Positions 63,190 to 64,000 of a stretch of 64,000 bases of DNA are shown here, piece by piece. Position numbers and translations under genes: made by a program. How positions within the stretch are numbered: position 1 is the stretch's first letter; each line of letters opens with the position of its first letter. Origin of the DNA: Fundidesulfovibrio magnetotacticus (GTDB taxonomy: Bacteria > Desulfobacterota > Desulfovibrionia > Desulfovibrionales > Desulfovibrionaceae); contig NZ_BLTE01000009.1 in assembly GCF_013019105.1 (NCBI RefSeq), positions 124,001 through 188,000 of the forward strand, given 5' to 3'. Below the pieces are notes generated by a model, which made no database searches, had not been told where the DNA came from, and saw only the letters and a list, made by a program, of their open reading frames with translations.

Positions 63190-64000
63190 CTACGGCAGTT
63201 CCATCTTCTTGTTCATGAGTTCCGCGGCCTTGTCCGCCGAGGCCTTCACGTCCTTGCCCTGGATGGCGTCCACGATCACCTGTCCAACGATGTCGCGGAT
63301 TTCGGGCACGTTGAGCACGGGCGGGTTCCACTGCGGGTTGCCCGTTTCGTAGGACTTCTTCACGCTGGCGGTCCAGTCGGGGTTCTTGTCGCCCGCCTTG
63401 TACTCGGGGGAATCCCAGGCGGAGGCGCGCCCGGCGGGCACGCCCGCCAGCAGGGCCTTCACGGCGTTCTGCTTGTTGGTGGCCCACTGGATGAAGAGCC
63501 ATGTGGCCTTCTGCTGCTTGGCCGGGGCGTTCTTGTTGATGCACAGGCTCCAGTTGGAGAGATGGGGGATGCTGCCCGCCGGTCCGGCCGGGATCACCGC
63601 GTAGCCGACCTTGCCGGCCACTTTGGAATCCTTGGGGTTTTCATAGAGCGACTTGAAGACGTTGGCGTCGTAGATCATGGCCGCCTTGCCTTCCATGAAG
63701 AGCTGCGTGCTCTCAGCCCAATGGAGCATGGTGGCGCCCTCGGGGCCGTAGTTGCGCAGCATGTCGCCATAGAATTTGAAGGCGGCGATGTCCTGGGGGG
63801 AGTTCAGGAAGGATTTGCCCTTCTCCATCCAGTTGCCGCCGAAGGTGAACATGAAGTCGCTCCACTGGGAGGTGGCCGCCGCGCCCTTGCCGCGCAGGGT
63901 GACGCCCACCATCTTCTTGCCGTCCATCTCCTTGCCGTGGAAGAACTTGGCCGCGTCCTCGAACTCCTTCATGGTGGCGGGAACCTTGATCTTGTTCTGC
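63190..64000 (-). CDS. Extracellular sugar-binding protein of the ABC importer (C-terminal part)
   Basis: C-terminal ~270 residues of a solute-binding protein (SBP_bac_1 type); the N-terminus and signal peptide lie beyond base 64000. Typical segments are TMKEFEDAAKFFHGKEMDGK, FMFTFGGNWMEKGKSFLNSP, FMEGKAAMIYDANVFKSLYE and SWSLCINKNAPAKQQKATWLFIQWATNKQ-like sequence (here NWSLCINKNAP). The C-terminus SADKAAELMNKKMELP is intact. It delivers substrate to the MalF/MalG permease pair. The sugar cannot be deduced. Confidence 0.93.
   Translation of the reverse strand, partial: QNKIKVPATMKEFEDAAKFFHGKEMDGKKMVGVTLRGKGAAATSQWSDFMFTFGGNWMEKGKSFLNSPQDIAAFKFYGDMLRNYGPEGATMLHWAESTQLFMEGKAAMIYDANVFKSLYENPKDSKVAGKVGYAVIPAGPAGSIPHLSNWSLCINKNAPAKQQKATWLFIQWATNKQNAVKALLAGVPAGRASAWDSPEYKAGDKNPDWTASVKKSYETGNPQWNPPVLNVPEIRDIVGQVIVDAIQGKDVKASADKAAELMNKKMELP

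Overview
The window is a high-GC, densely coded chromosomal segment, most likely from a Desulfovibrionaceae-type sulfate reducer. This rests on gene content: a split, ferredoxin-containing glutamate synthase next to yajC/secD, a tungsten-type aldehyde:ferredoxin oxidoreductase with its own MoaD/ThiF genes, many 4Fe-4S and Tat-exported redox proteins, and oxygen-sensitive de novo NAD synthesis. Species is inferred only at that level. I see no rRNA, tRNA, CRISPR, prophage or insertion sequence.

Left part (1-13 kb): a minus-strand housekeeping block (pgk fragment, rimI, suhB, mreB, a two-GAF protein, a tiny Cys-rich protein) with a catalytically degenerate Nudix gene inside it. Then come plus-strand genes: an unrecognised 579-residue protein coupled to gcvT, rsmE overlapping a membrane PAS-GGDEF cyclase, rarA, a YciI-like gene and a two-helix K+ channel with an unfamiliar C-terminal domain. 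At 13.3-15.4 kb a visibly AT-richer B12-binding radical SAM gene stands alone. It is followed by the NAD operon nadC-nadA-ybaK-nadB, which has a Rex-like dyad upstream.

Middle part (20-33 kb): secD and yajC sit downstream of a five-gene split glutamate synthase (FMN/Fe-S core, ferredoxin, FAD reductase, glutaminase, GXGXG domain), all on the minus strand. A DUF4160 / DUF2442-XRE pair with a predicted leaderless promoter follows. Next is a 700-bp regulatory region with three dyads and the aor-moaD-moaD-thiF set, which probably supplies and matures a tungsten enzyme.

Flagellar part (33-43 kb): flgD-flgE-flgK-flgL-fliD on the minus strand are bracketed by two soluble sigma/anti-sigma (zinc-finger) pairs. 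One pair heads the flagellar operon with a GTGA overlap. The other converges on fliD.

Right part (43-64 kb): an extracytoplasmic redox cluster on the plus strand (secreted protein, DUF6599-like, Tat-DUF362, NapH-NapG fusion, Tat-aldo/keto reductase with Fe-S tail). After it come an NTF2-like protein, a chemoreceptor with a periplasmic CZB domain, MsrAB, an acyltransferase-like membrane protein, a YgiQ radical SAM enzyme, a ThDP enzyme, 6-phosphogluconate dehydrogenase and a sugar ABC importer that runs off the right edge. Several intergenic regions carry dispersed hairpin repeats, including a ~123-bp element present in inverted copies at 19.8 and 49.4 kb.
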